A program made the translations under genes and the position numbers. Source: JACRLW01 sp046349595 (GTDB lineage Bacteria > Planctomycetota > UBA1135 > UBA2386). From it: DNA of 64,000 nt. The DNA lies in the NCBI GenBank assembly GCA_046349595.1, contig JAXMCA010000002.1, positions 1,860,001 to 1,924,000 of the forward strand, given 5' to 3'. Shown in pieces: positions 25,461 through 34,391 of the stretch (positions are counted from its first letter, which is position 1; every line of letters starts with the position of its first letter). The notes beneath the pieces are model-generated. The model saw nothing but the letters and a program-made list of their open reading frames with translations. It ran no database searches and was not told where the DNA came from.

Positions 25461-26456
25461 TCAGACGCGCGTGCGTTCGAGGATCTCGACGATCAGGTCG
25501 TCGGTGCGCAGCCCCTCGCCGAGTCCCTCGAAGTTGAGCAGCATGCGGTGGCGCAGGGCGGGCAGCGCTGCATTGCGCACGTCGTCGGCGGAGACGGCGA
25601 AGCGGCCGTCGCGCAGCGCGCGCACCTTGCCGGCGAGGATCAGCGCCTGTGCGCCACGCGGCGAGCTGCCGAGCATCACGAAGCGATCGACGCGCTCGGT
25701 CGAGTACGGGCTCTTCGGCTGCGTGGCCATCACCAGTTGCACCGCGGTGCGCTGCGCGTTCTCCGGCACCGGCACCTCGCGCACCAGTTGCCGCATCTTC
25801 AGCACGTCGTCGCCGCTGGTGACCGCCTTGATCTGCGGCAGGTCGCGTCCGGTCGTGCGCGCGAGGATCGCCGCATAGTCCTGCTCCTTCGGATAGCCGA
25901 CGATCAGCTTGAACAGGAAACGGTCGAGCTGCGCCTCGGGCAGGGGGTAGGTGCCTTCCTGCTCCACCGGGTTCTGCGTGGCCAGCACGATGAAGGGGTC
26001 GGGCAGCGCGCGCGTGGTGCCGCCGACCGTGACCTGCCGCTCCTGCATCGCCTCGAGCAGCGCCGACTGGGTCTTCGGAGTGGCGCGGTTGATCTCGTCG
26101 GCGAGCACCAGGTGCGCGTGGATCGGGCCGGGCTGGAAGCTCAGCGCGCGCGCGCCGCCGGAGTCGTCGCTCTGGTGCAGGACCATGGTGCCGACCACGT
26201 CGGCCGGCATCAGGTCGGGCGTGAACTGGATGCGGTTCTTGCTGAGGTGCAGCGCGTCGCCGAGCGTCTTGACCAGCATCGTCTTGCCGATGCCGGGCAC
26301 GCCTTCGAGCAGCACGTGACCGCCCGCGAACAACGCGGTGAGCACGCCTTCGACGACGTCGTCCTGTCCGACGATGAGCTGATGCACCTCGCGTTGGAGC
26401 GCATCGAAGAGTTCACGGAAGCGTCCGGCCTGCGCGCGGACCTCGGCGTCGTTCAT
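25461..26456 (-). CDS. MoxR-family AAA+ ATPase
   Basis: 331 residues. Walker A is GVPGIGKTM, Walker B LVLADEINRATPKTQSALLEAM, and sensor 1 lies in FIVLATQNPVEQEGTYPLPEAQLDRF, the classic MoxR signature (quoted in parts; see about residues 60-185). The C-terminal lid carries SPRGAQALIL, also typical. MoxR ATPases act as chaperones for VWA-containing partners, here DUF58 and the BatA-like protein. ATG 26456 overlaps the upstream stop (ATGA). Confidence 0.93.
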   Translation of the reverse strand: MNDAEVRAQAGRFRELFDALQREVHQLIVGQDDVVEGVLTALFAGGHVLLEGVPGIGKTMLVKTLGDALHLSKNRIQFTPDLMPADVVGTMVLHQSDDSGGARALSFQPGPIHAHLVLADEINRATPKTQSALLEAMQERQVTVGGTTRALPDPFIVLATQNPVEQEGTYPLPEAQLDRFLFKLIVGYPKEQDYAAILARTTGRDLPQIKAVTSGDDVLKMRQLVREVPVPENAQRTAVQLVMATQPKSPYSTERVDRFVMLGSSPRGAQALILAGKVRALRDGRFAVSADDVRNAALPALRHRMLLNFEGLGEGLRTDDLIVEILERTRV

Positions 26457-28009
26457 TCGTTCCTCGGAGCGGGACGTTCTTGGTCCGCGAGCTTGCGGAC
26501 GAGTTCGGCGTAACGGCTCAGGAAGCCGGTGTCGGTCGGCAGCGTCGGCTGCACCGACTGCACGTGGGGGCTCGGGCCGTCCGACGGCGACGCGGTCGCA
26601 CCGCGCGCTTCGGCATTCGCCGCGGTCGCCGGCACCGGTTCGATGCTGGTCTTCGCGGTGCCGGGATTGGGACGACCGCGCACCTGGTCGGGCAGACGGA
26701 TGCCGAGCACCAGCGACGCGGTGCCGCGCGACTTCTTCGGCGGCGTGGGACCGCCGCGACCGTCGCCGGGAGGACCGTTGCCGGAGATGGAGAGCTCGCG
26801 CGTCGCCGCGCTGCGCCGATCGCGCTTGGTCGGCACCACGCCGCCGCGCTGCTCGGTCTCCTCCTTCTCGTCCTGCACGTCCTCGTCCTCGCTGTCGAGT
26901 TCGTCCTCGCGTTCGACGCCGCGATCGACACCGCTGCGCTCGTTGCCGACCGCCGCGAGCTTGCCGCCGCCGCGCGAGCTGCCGCTCGGACTGCCCGAAC
27001 TCGGATCCTTGTCCTTCTGCTCGGTCTGTGCGCCCTTCTGCTCCTTGGGCGTCGTCGCCTTGCGCTTGGCCTCGTCCTTTTGCTGCTGGTTCTCGCTGGA
27101 CTCGCTCGCCGCCGCGCCCTTGCCGGACGCGCCCGAGGCGTTGCTCGACGAGCCGCCCTTCGCCGCCGCCTTCGCCGCCGCCGACTCGCTCTGCTGTGCG
27201 GCGTCGTTCGACGGCGTCGGCTGCGTTCCGCTGCCCGCGCCGGCGTTGGTCGCGCGCGGATCGACCGACGGCGGCGTGCGCCCGGTGGGTGCTCCGCTGC
27301 GCGTGGTCGCCGCGGGCTGTTCCGCATCGCGGCGCGGTGTCGTGTTCTCGCGCGGATTCGCCGGCGTGGTGGTGTTGCGGTTCTCGGCCGACTCGTCGGC
27401 GGCGGCGACCGTGGTGCGCCCCGGAGTCGGTGCCGCGATCGGCTTGCTCGCCGGGCTCGGCGACAGGGACAGCACCAGCGGCACCAGCGCGATCAGCATC
27501 GCCAGCGCGAGGGTGCCGTAGCGCAGCGGGAAGCTCTCCTTCGGGAACTCGACGCGGCCAAGGTCGATGCGCGTGAGCGAAGTGCGGCCGTCCTCCACCG
27601 CAGCGCGTGCCAACGCCGCGCTGCGCGTGTCGCTCTCGATCGCCTCGTCGCCACTCAGTTCGAGCGCCGCGCTCACGCGATCGTGATTGCCGTTGTTCGC
27701 GTCGATCAGGAGCGCCGCGTCGTAGGCATCCGGCGGCTCGCGCCGCACCGCACCCTGTGCCGCGAAGCCCCGCGCCAGCGGCACCAGCAGCATCAGCACC
27801 GGCAGCGCCGCCGGATGGAACAGCGGTCGCCCGAGCACATAGCTGCCGCCGAAGAACCCGATCGTGAGCACGCCGGACAGCACCGGCATCAACCCGACCC
27901 CGGCGTGCACCCCGTAGCGGAAGGCCTCGCGCCCCGCCCGCCGCCCGAGATCCGCAGCCGGCCCGCGCAGGGCCTGCTCGAGTTCGTGGTGGGTGCGCGC
28001 GCGATCCAT
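26453..28009 (-). CDS. Large low-complexity membrane protein, first gene of the MoxR operon
   Basis: 518 residues from ATG 28009. Two membrane segments near residues 40-80 and one near 170-195 (ALAMLIALVPLVLSL) are followed by about 300 residues rich in Ala, Ser, Thr, Pro, Gln, Lys and Glu (QQQKDEAKRK, SEDEDVQDEKEETEQ), likely disordered. A conserved short end (LSRYAELVRKLADQE) closes the protein. Its place resembles the unnamed membrane proteins preceding moxR in planctomycete operons. No function is recognised. Other starts upstream of 28009 are possible. Confidence 0.65.
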   Translation of the reverse strand: MDRARTHHELEQALRGPAADLGRRAGREAFRYGVHAGVGLMPVLSGVLTIGFFGGSYVLGRPLFHPAALPVLMLLVPLARGFAAQGAVRREPPDAYDAALLIDANNGNHDRVSAALELSGDEAIESDTRSAALARAAVEDGRTSLTRIDLGRVEFPKESFPLRYGTLALAMLIALVPLVLSLSPSPASKPIAAPTPGRTTVAAADESAENRNTTTPANPRENTTPRRDAEQPAATTRSGAPTGRTPPSVDPRATNAGAGSGTQPTPSNDAAQQSESAAAKAAAKGGSSSNASGASGKGAAASESSENQQQKDEAKRKATTPKEQKGAQTEQKDKDPSSGSPSGSSRGGGKLAAVGNERSGVDRGVEREDELDSEDEDVQDEKEETEQRGGVVPTKRDRRSAATRELSISGNGPPGDGRGGPTPPKKSRGTASLVLGIRLPDQVRGRPNPGTAKTSIEPVPATAANAEARGATASPSDGPSPHVQSVQPTLPTDTGFLSRYAELVRKLADQERPAPRNE

Positions 28010-28202
28010 GGGCGGGGCATTCTGGCCGGACCTCCCCATGCGGTCGATGGGGCACCCGAGTGGATTGGGTCGGAGGTGCGGATGCCCCGGGGCTCCGATC
28101 GATTGATCCGGAACCGAATCTCGCGCGCCTCCTGCGCCGTGAGCGGGCATCGGGCGCAGCGACCGGTAGCGGCCGCCGCGCCGAGTCACACCCGGATGCA
28201 CC

Positions 28203-30491
28203 TCACGAGCCGATCACGCCCTGACCCGCGTTCGACACGATGAAGCCGAGCGGGTTGGCGTTGCGATCGAGCACGAAGGCCTGGTTGTAGAAGCTGGCGC
28301 CGAGCAGAGCCGCGTTCTGCGGCACGGCGATGCTCCAGCGGGCGGTGCCGTAGAGGTTGGCGATACCGAACGACAGGTCGCTGCTCTGGTAGAGCGAGCA
28401 GCCGGGCATGCTCACGAAGCCCAGGTCCAGGGGCAGCGGCAGGCCGCCGATGCTGGTCCTCGAGAAGCCGAGGAACATGAAGCACGGTGTGCCGACCAGC
28501 GGGAGGTTGGTGACGTCGACGCGGAGCATGTCGCCGAGCGACGGCATGCTCCCGGGCACACCCGCGAGCTCGGGCACGCCGCGGCTGCCGAGGCAGCCGG
28601 AACCGAATCGGCTGTAGCTCGCGAACGAACCGCTGGCGTACTCCCAGGTGTCGTTGAGCAGGTTGGCACCGTTCGCGCCGCCGAAGACGACGACGCACCG
28701 ACGGCCGATGTCGTACGCCGCAGCGGCGAGGTTGCGGTCCGGCATCACCTGCGCGGTCGACTTGCGCTGCCAGTCGATGCCGTCCCATTCCCATGTCTCG
28801 ATGCCGGTGTCGTGGAAGCCCACCAGCACCGAGCGCTGGCGGGTGGAGTCGTAGACCAGCGTCGGTTGCGACAACGCGGGTGGCGATGCCGTCGGCGTGG
28901 CCTGCGTCCAGTCCTGGCCATCCCATTCCCACACCACGATCGACGTCGCGCCGACATGGGTGAGCACGGTCTGCTTGCGGACCGTGTCGTAGCACATCGG
29001 CGAGCCGGCCGCCGCCGGCGGGCGGTGTGCAGGCAGTCGCTCGATCCAGGTGATGCCGTTGTACTCCCAGGTCCGGTCGAGGTAGGCGCTCGAGCTGACG
29101 CCTCCGAACAAGACGGTCAGCTGACGCTCCGCGTCGTAGGCCATCGCGTGCTGCCACATCGCGGTCGGCGATGTCGCGGTGGTGATGCGCCGCCACGTGG
29201 CGCCATCCCATTCCCAGGTGTCGTTGTAGAGCGTGGTTCCGGCTGCGTTCGCACCGCCGAAGATGACCGTGCGGTTGCGGGCCGGGTCGCGGACCATCGC
29301 GAAGGCCTTGCGTGCGGTCGGTCCGGTCGTCGCCATCTGGCGCCAGCGGATGCCGTCCCATTCCCAGGTGTCGCCCAGGATTGCCGTTGCCTCGCCGCCG
29401 AACACGACGGTGCGACCGCGCAGTTCGTCGTACGCCATCGCGTGCCAGCGTCGCGCACTCGGCAGTTGCGTCGACGACTTGGTCCACGCGGTGCCGTTCC
29501 ATTCCCAGGTGTCGGTCGAGGTGGGTGAGCCGAGGGTCGCCTCACCCCCGAACAGCAGGGTCTGCTGGTTCGCGACCTCGTAGCACAACCCGTGACCGAA
29601 GCCGGCTGCAGGAGCCGGATTGGGAGCAGGCCGGGCCCAGGTGGTGCCGTTCCATTCCCAGGTCTCGCTGAGCGCCGCGGTGGCGGTCTTGCTGCCGAAC
29701 ATCACGATACGTTCGCGCACCGAGTCGAAGCACAGCGGCGCGCGTGACCTTGCTGCGGGCGACGTGCCGGGCGTGCGACGTGTCCATGCGACGCCGTTCC
29801 AGGTCCAGGTCTCGTTCAGAGGTGTCAGGTTGGGTGCCTCACCTCCGAACAGGACGACGGCGAGACGACCGGTTGCCGTCGCGGCGTCGAAGGCCATGCC
29901 GTGGAAGGCGCGCGCGGTCGGTCCGCTGCCCGCGAGCTGCGACCAGTTGACGCCATCCCATTCCCAAGTGTCGGCGAGGTAGCCCAGCGGGCCGATTCCG
30001 CCGAACAACACCACGCGGTTGCGCGAGGAGTCGTACGCCATCGCGTGCGCGCGGCGTGGTGTGGGAGAGGTCACCGGTTGGAGCTGGATCCAGTTGCTCC
30101 CGTTCCAGAGCCAGGTGTCGGCGAGCGGCTGCATCCCGTCCTGCCCGCCGAACATCAGCAGTTGTCCGCCGCCGATGGCGACCATCGCGTGCTGCCAGCG
30201 CGTGGCGGGTGAGGCGGACGGCGCGAGCTGCGTCCACTGTCGGCCGTCCCAGCGCCATGTTCCCGGGAGACCGGCCGTACCGCCGAACCCTCCGAACAGG
30301 ATGGCCTCGTTCCGGACCGCGTCGTACGCCATCGCGGTGTCGCTGCGAGCTGCAGGCGAGATCACTTCGCGTTGGGTCCAAGTCAGCTGTGCATGGGCGG
30401 CACTGCCGAGTCCACCGATCGCGATCGCGGCGAGCATGATCGGGCTCGCGCTCCGATGCGCGAGGGTCCGAAGGCATGATGGCCTGAACAT
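28203..30491 (-). CDS. Secreted kelch-like beta-propeller protein with twelve repeats
   Basis: 762 residues from ATG 30491, which has AGGAGG about 8 bases upstream. The signal peptide ends ...AAHAQ. Twelve copies of a roughly 48-residue repeat follow, each with an AYD...VVLFGG strand and a T-W-E-W-(D/N)-G-x-x-W strand: the kelch or galactose-oxidase type of propeller blade. Twelve blades suggest two propellers. The last 125 residues form a different module ending LGASFYNQAFVLDRNANP, also suggested at the ends of other secreted proteins here. Probably cell-surface or extracellular; no ligand can be named. Confidence 0.8.
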   Translation of the reverse strand: MFRPSCLRTLAHRSASPIMLAAIAIGGLGSAAHAQLTWTQREVISPAARSDTAMAYDAVRNEAILFGGFGGTAGLPGTWRWDGRQWTQLAPSASPATRWQHAMVAIGGGQLLMFGGQDGMQPLADTWLWNGSNWIQLQPVTSPTPRRAHAMAYDSSRNRVVLFGGIGPLGYLADTWEWDGVNWSQLAGSGPTARAFHGMAFDAATATGRLAVVLFGGEAPNLTPLNETWTWNGVAWTRRTPGTSPAARSRAPLCFDSVRERIVMFGSKTATAALSETWEWNGTTWARPAPNPAPAAGFGHGLCYEVANQQTLLFGGEATLGSPTSTDTWEWNGTAWTKSSTQLPSARRWHAMAYDELRGRTVVFGGEATAILGDTWEWDGIRWRQMATTGPTARKAFAMVRDPARNRTVIFGGANAAGTTLYNDTWEWDGATWRRITTATSPTAMWQHAMAYDAERQLTVLFGGVSSSAYLDRTWEYNGITWIERLPAHRPPAAAGSPMCYDTVRKQTVLTHVGATSIVVWEWDGQDWTQATPTASPPALSQPTLVYDSTRQRSVLVGFHDTGIETWEWDGIDWQRKSTAQVMPDRNLAAAAYDIGRRCVVVFGGANGANLLNDTWEYASGSFASYSRFGSGCLGSRGVPELAGVPGSMPSLGDMLRVDVTNLPLVGTPCFMFLGFSRTSIGGLPLPLDLGFVSMPGCSLYQSSDLSFGIANLYGTARWSIAVPQNAALLGASFYNQAFVLDRNANPLGFIVSNAGQGVIGS

Positions 30492-30578
30492 CTTCGTTCC
30501 TCCTGAACACCGACAACGTCCCTGGAACGCGCCTCGTGAGGCCCAGGACGTCGCTGACCTCAGGCGCAGCGAACCGCC

Positions 30579-30620
30579 CATCGCGGCCTGGGCTGCAACC
30601 CTCCCGGGTTGCTGCGTCGC
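30579..30620. repeat. 42-bp dispersed hairpin repeat, copy 1
   Basis: Contains GCAACCC-TCCC-GGGTTGC flanked by CATCGCGGCC and TGCGTCGC. It matches the reverse complement of 51235-51276 at 40 of 42 positions. It lies in the 360-base gap 30492-30851, which also holds a 9-bp hairpin (ATCGTCGCG / CGCGACGAT, 30682-30702) and no gene. Confidence 0.7.
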
Positions 30621-30851
30621 CGCTTCGCGACGACCGGGAAGGCCCAGGCCTCTTGGTCTGCTCTGGCCCTTCGGCGTGCGAATCGTCGCGACACGCGACG
30701 ATCCTCCGGCCTACGGACCCATGCAGCGGGCGAATCGCAAGGCGAGGAAACCCCGAGGTCGGGTCGCCAATTGCGATCGGGCCCACTTCGCCGAGTCATC
30801 CTGCAATCGACCGCTGGATCGGGATCCGCCGTCGTCCGGGGGGCGGAGTGT

Positions 30852-32351
30852 TCACCGTCGCAGCCACGTGCGCAGGAGCCCGGCGAGGGCGTGACCCGCG
30901 ACCTCGTTGCCGCGACGGTTCCAGTGCGTGTCGTGCCGGTGATAGAGGTGGCGCTCGCCGTCCTGGAGCGGCTTCGACGCGAGCATGGCGGGCAGCAGGT
31001 CGAGCACGGGAACGTCGCGCGCCGCGAGCCAGGTGCGCAGCAGCATCTGCGCTCGCTCGCGGATCCGCTTCGGTGCGGCCACTCGGATCCACAACGAGTC
31101 CTCGACCTGGAACTCGTCGGGGATCAGGACGACGGCGAGGGGCGTGGGGCCTGCCGCGGCGAGGATCGCGTCGAGTGCGGCGTAGCAATGCGCATAGGCG
31201 TGGTCGGAGCCGGGCGAGCACACCAGCTCCGCACGACGGCGCTCCACCTCGAGGAAGGTGGCCTCCGTCATGGTCGGCTGCTCGCGCGACGGATCGTCGA
31301 GCCAGGGCATGCGCGCGCGAAGGGTGTTCAGGTCCTCGGTCACGTCGACGTGCGGATCGTCTTCACCCTGGATCGTGCCCACGGCGCGACCGCCGGATGC
31401 GCTCCTCTCGCGGAGCATGGTCAGCAGCCGTGACGGGATCTCCGCGAGCATCAGGTGGCTACGGTCGAAGACGTATTCCAGCAGAGGCCAATGCGCACCG
31501 AATCGCGACGACTCCTCGATGTCGTTGCCGACGAACAGCGCGAGGACGATCGCGTCCGGTCGCAGCGGGAGGATGTCGTCCTGCAGGATGCGGAGGTACT
31601 CGGCCGGTCCCGCCGCGATCACTCCGGCGTTGTAGATCTCGACTCCCTTCAGGTCGTGCTCCGCAACCGTCGTGTAGTGGAGCGCATGGGGCACCAGGCC
31701 GAAGCTGAACGAGTCGCCGATGCAGGCGACCAGGGTGCTGTCCGGCGCACGCACCAGCGTGTCGTTGAAGCCGCGCCGATCGCAGGGGAAGCCGAGGTGC
31801 ACCGCGCCGGGTGCCATGCGGTAGCGCGCGAAGATCGCGTTCGTCGTCGCACCGACCTCGAACAGGGGCGAGGGATGCGCGGCGGCGATCACGCGCAGCA
31901 CGAGTTCGGCACCCAGCAGCAGGGCGCAGAGGTTGAACAACGTGATCTCGGCGCCGCGGGCGACACGCGGCGGGAGTGCGGGTCGCAACCGCGGCAAGGC
32001 GAGGCGCAGCGCTGCGACCGCGCCGCAGGCGACGCCGACGTACATCAGCAGCCACAGTGCCTTGAACGGCTGGATGAAGACGAACCACGGGATCGCCAGC
32101 AGGACCAGCATGCAGACCGCGAAGCGCAGGCCGCCGCTGCGCGTCGCCGGTGCGATGGTTCGCACGCGCGTGCAGGACAGGCCCAGCGCCAGCGACGCGA
32201 CCAACGCGGCCACCAGTGCGGGGAAGGCGCCTGCCGGCCAGAACATCATCGACCACGGCCGGGTCAGCGCGACCGCGAGTGCGAAGGCGGAGACTGCGCA
32301 ACCGAGCAGGGTCAGCGAGTTCCAGGCGCGTCGCAGTGCAGGTGACGGCAT
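30852..32351 (-). CDS. Multi-pass membrane protein with SGNH-hydrolase-like domain
   Basis: About 499 residues from ATG 32351 (ATG 32411, twenty codons upstream, is also open). Five membrane segments occupy the first 165 residues. The outer domain has CIGDSFSFG (GDS block with nucleophile Ser), LALFVGNDIEE (block III Asn) and DTHWNRRGNEVAGHAL (D-x-x-H block V). This is the layout of acyl-transferring or deacylating SGNH proteins such as AlgX/AlgJ-like and DltD-like enzymes that modify envelope polysaccharides. The polysaccharide is unknown; no glycan operon lies nearby. Confidence 0.75.
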   Translation of the reverse strand: MPSPALRRAWNSLTLLGCAVSAFALAVALTRPWSMMFWPAGAFPALVAALVASLALGLSCTRVRTIAPATRSGGLRFAVCMLVLLAIPWFVFIQPFKALWLLMYVGVACGAVAALRLALPRLRPALPPRVARGAEITLFNLCALLLGAELVLRVIAAAHPSPLFEVGATTNAIFARYRMAPGAVHLGFPCDRRGFNDTLVRAPDSTLVACIGDSFSFGLVPHALHYTTVAEHDLKGVEIYNAGVIAAGPAEYLRILQDDILPLRPDAIVLALFVGNDIEESSRFGAHWPLLEYVFDRSHLMLAEIPSRLLTMLRERSASGGRAVGTIQGEDDPHVDVTEDLNTLRARMPWLDDPSREQPTMTEATFLEVERRRAELVCSPGSDHAYAHCYAALDAILAAAGPTPLAVVLIPDEFQVEDSLWIRVAAPKRIRERAQMLLRTWLAARDVPVLDLLPAMLASKPLQDGERHLYHRHDTHWNRRGNEVAGHALAGLLRTWLRR

Positions 32352-32456
32352 CGCGGCCGGCTCCGGTTCGCAGGTCACCGGGGGATCGTGCCGATCCGGA
32401 GCGACTCCCACCAGGGGCTTCAGGTCACGGTTCCGGTGTGCGAACTCCGTACGACC

Positions 32457-32726
32457 TCACCTTGGTGCGCCACCGCTCGGCAGCACGGGTGCCGCCCTTG
32501 CCCGGTGCCGACATTCCAGGATCTCGGCGAGCTCGGAGACGCCCGACAGCAGGCCTCGGATGCGCACCCTGTTCCCCGATGCGTCGCGCATCACGAACCA
32601 ACCGGGGAACCTCGAGAAGTCGATGCGTGCGACATCCTCCCATGCTTGCGGCGGAGTCGCCTTGCCGTGCTTCACGACGAGACCGCGCACGGCGACCGTG
32701 ATGAGCGGGGTGAGCGATGAGCTCAT
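32457..32726 (-). CDS. Small PH-like domain protein, unknown
   Basis: 89 residues. AAAGGAG lies 7 bases before ATG 32726 and 12 bases separate it from the preceding gene. The pattern WEDVARIDFSRFPGWFVMRD followed by GNRVRIRGLLSGVSEL resembles the second half of bacterial PH-like folds. The neighbour upstream has a similar pattern, so the two may be related. No function is known. Confidence 0.55.
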   Translation of the reverse strand: MSSSLTPLITVAVRGLVVKHGKATPPQAWEDVARIDFSRFPGWFVMRDASGNRVRIRGLLSGVSELAEILECRHRARAAPVLPSGGAPR

Positions 32727-32738
32727 CCGAGGCTCCTT

Positions 32739-33197
32739 TCACCCGAGGCGCGGCTCGAGCGGTTCGCGACCACTGATGCGATCCCACAGCACAATGTGGT
32801 TCGTCGCGAACGCGGGGTGAGCGACCTTCGCCCACCAGAGTTGGGGAGCCGGGCAACCAGGCAAGTGTTGCGGCAGCACGCCGAGGAGGTCGGCGAATCC
32901 CGCCACGTATTCGCTCAGTGTGATCGAGGTGTCGTCGGCGAGCGTGAACGCGACGCAGAGGTCGTCGATCGTGATGAGGTCGCGCTTGAACGCCTTCACC
33001 CGTTCGATGTCGGCCCAGCGAGCGATCGTGGTCCGCGATTCCATCTCGCCGACCCTCGACTGCTCGACGGAGAACCCGTCGTCATCGAAGCGGATCGCGC
33101 AACGGACGAGTGGCTCCCCTTGCCAGTTCGCGCGCATCCGCACCCAGGCACGTCTCCAGAAGCTGGGGCGCGCGAGAGAACCATCGGGCTGCGTCAC
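32739..33197 (-). CDS. PH-like domain protein, unknown
   Basis: 152 residues from GTG 33197, preceded by TATGCT (33207-33212, minus strand) with a 9-base gap. ATG 33137 is an alternative. The stretch ARWADIERVKAFKRDLIT, then IDDLCVAFTLADD, is a beta-hairpin pattern of a small hypothetical family with PH-like architecture. It probably forms an operon with 32457-32726. Base composition is less GC-rich than the neighbours. Confidence 0.55.
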   Translation of the reverse strand: MTQPDGSLARPSFWRRAWVRMRANWQGEPLVRCAIRFDDDGFSVEQSRVGEMESRTTIARWADIERVKAFKRDLITIDDLCVAFTLADDTSITLSEYVAGFADLLGVLPQHLPGCPAPQLWWAKVAHPAFATNHIVLWDRISGREPLEPRLG

Positions 33198-33206
33198 GGC
33201 ACGGCG

Positions 33207-33212
33207 AGCATA
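33207..33212 (-). promoter_or_regulatory. TAnnnT -10 box for the PH-like pair
   Basis: TATGCT on the minus strand, 9 bases before GTG 33197. Confidence 0.35.
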
Positions 33213-33276
33213 TGGGGCCACTTGGTAGTGTGCATGGCCGTTGGTCGCCTGAACCCTGGAGCCTGGACCCTGACTG

Positions 33277-34323
33277 TCAATCACACATCTGCCCGGATCG
33301 CACGACGCGACACGGACCGCACAGCGCGAACCAGGTCTGCACGAAGGCATTGCCGGTGAAGCCCCGGCCGTCGACGGTCATGTCACCGATCGAAGCGAGG
33401 ATCGCTGCAGGTCGCTTGCAGACCGAGCAGCGGACGAACGGGCGACCTTGCACGAAGTACGGCTCTCCACCCAACTGGTGGCGAGGGATCATCGTGGAGT
33501 CGTCCGGATCATCAATCGACTCGATGCCGGCGTTCATCGCGGCGACGCGTTCCCCGATCTGGTGTGGCACCGGGTCCAGCCGTGCGAAGGCCTTCGGGAA
33601 CTGGGTGGGGTACTCGGAATAGGGGAAGTCCGCCGCCGGCTCACCCCGGCTGAACCGAAGCAGTTCCACGCTTCCATCCGGCTCCACGCGGTAGGCGGTG
33701 CCAAGCGACAAGGGACAGGTCCAGCAGAACAGCAGGGGGAGTCGCTCGACTCCGATTCGATCCAACTGCAGGCGTCGATCGCGCCCGTCGAGAAGGAGTT
33801 GCCGCAGCATCGGTCGCCGGCAGTTGGGACACTCGGCTCCCGCGGTGTCATTGGTTCCGCAGAAGATGTGCTGGAAGTCCTCGTCGGGGTGGGCGACGAG
33901 TTCCACGAAGTAGCCGGAAGCGAGCCACAACGGGGACGTGCCGGTCGAACGGTATTCCTGCACCCAGGCGGGGAGAGGCGCTGCGGCGTTGGATTCACGC
34001 AAGGTCCTGAGCATCGCGCTCCTGAGGTCGTCGTCGCGAAGGCGATCGTTCGAGCGACCGGTTCGATCCACCTGGAACGCCTCCTGCCATTCCAACGCTG
34101 CTCTCTCGCCACGGACCAGGACGGCCACACCGCCGTCGGCGACGATCTCGCGTGCGATCCGAAGGCGCACCTCGTTCCCCTTGACCATCACCTTGTGCTC
34201 GCAGATCGACGGAAGATCCCGCAGATCCTCCGGATCGATCGCGCGGATGCGGTTGCGCCACTGGGTGGCCGTCATCCGAAGGAGCTCCATGTCGCGTTCG
34301 CGGTCCGCGGTCATCACGTCCAT
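33277..34323 (-). CDS. Zinc-ribbon-containing cytoplasmic protein, unknown
   Basis: 348 residues, no membrane segment. Four CxxC pairs (AECPNCRR, FCWTCP, RCSVCKR, LCGPCRV) suggest two structural zinc sites, one in the middle and one at the C-terminus. The middle region resembles DUF1963-like cytosolic proteins (ECPNCRRPM then VERLPLLFCWTCPL), but this is not firm. The lower GC content suggests recent acquisition. The start may be ATG 34323 or ATG 34314. Confidence 0.6.
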   Translation of the reverse strand: MDVMTADRERDMELLRMTATQWRNRIRAIDPEDLRDLPSICEHKVMVKGNEVRLRIAREIVADGGVAVLVRGERAALEWQEAFQVDRTGRSNDRLRDDDLRSAMLRTLRESNAAAPLPAWVQEYRSTGTSPLWLASGYFVELVAHPDEDFQHIFCGTNDTAGAECPNCRRPMLRQLLLDGRDRRLQLDRIGVERLPLLFCWTCPLSLGTAYRVEPDGSVELLRFSRGEPAADFPYSEYPTQFPKAFARLDPVPHQIGERVAAMNAGIESIDDPDDSTMIPRHQLGGEPYFVQGRPFVRCSVCKRPAAILASIGDMTVDGRGFTGNAFVQTWFALCGPCRVVRSGQMCD

Positions 34324-34391
34324 CCTGTCGCGGAAGGGCCGTAGTCGCTAGACGGCGTGCGCTCGCGTCGCAACTTCGGCATCGCCTGCAG

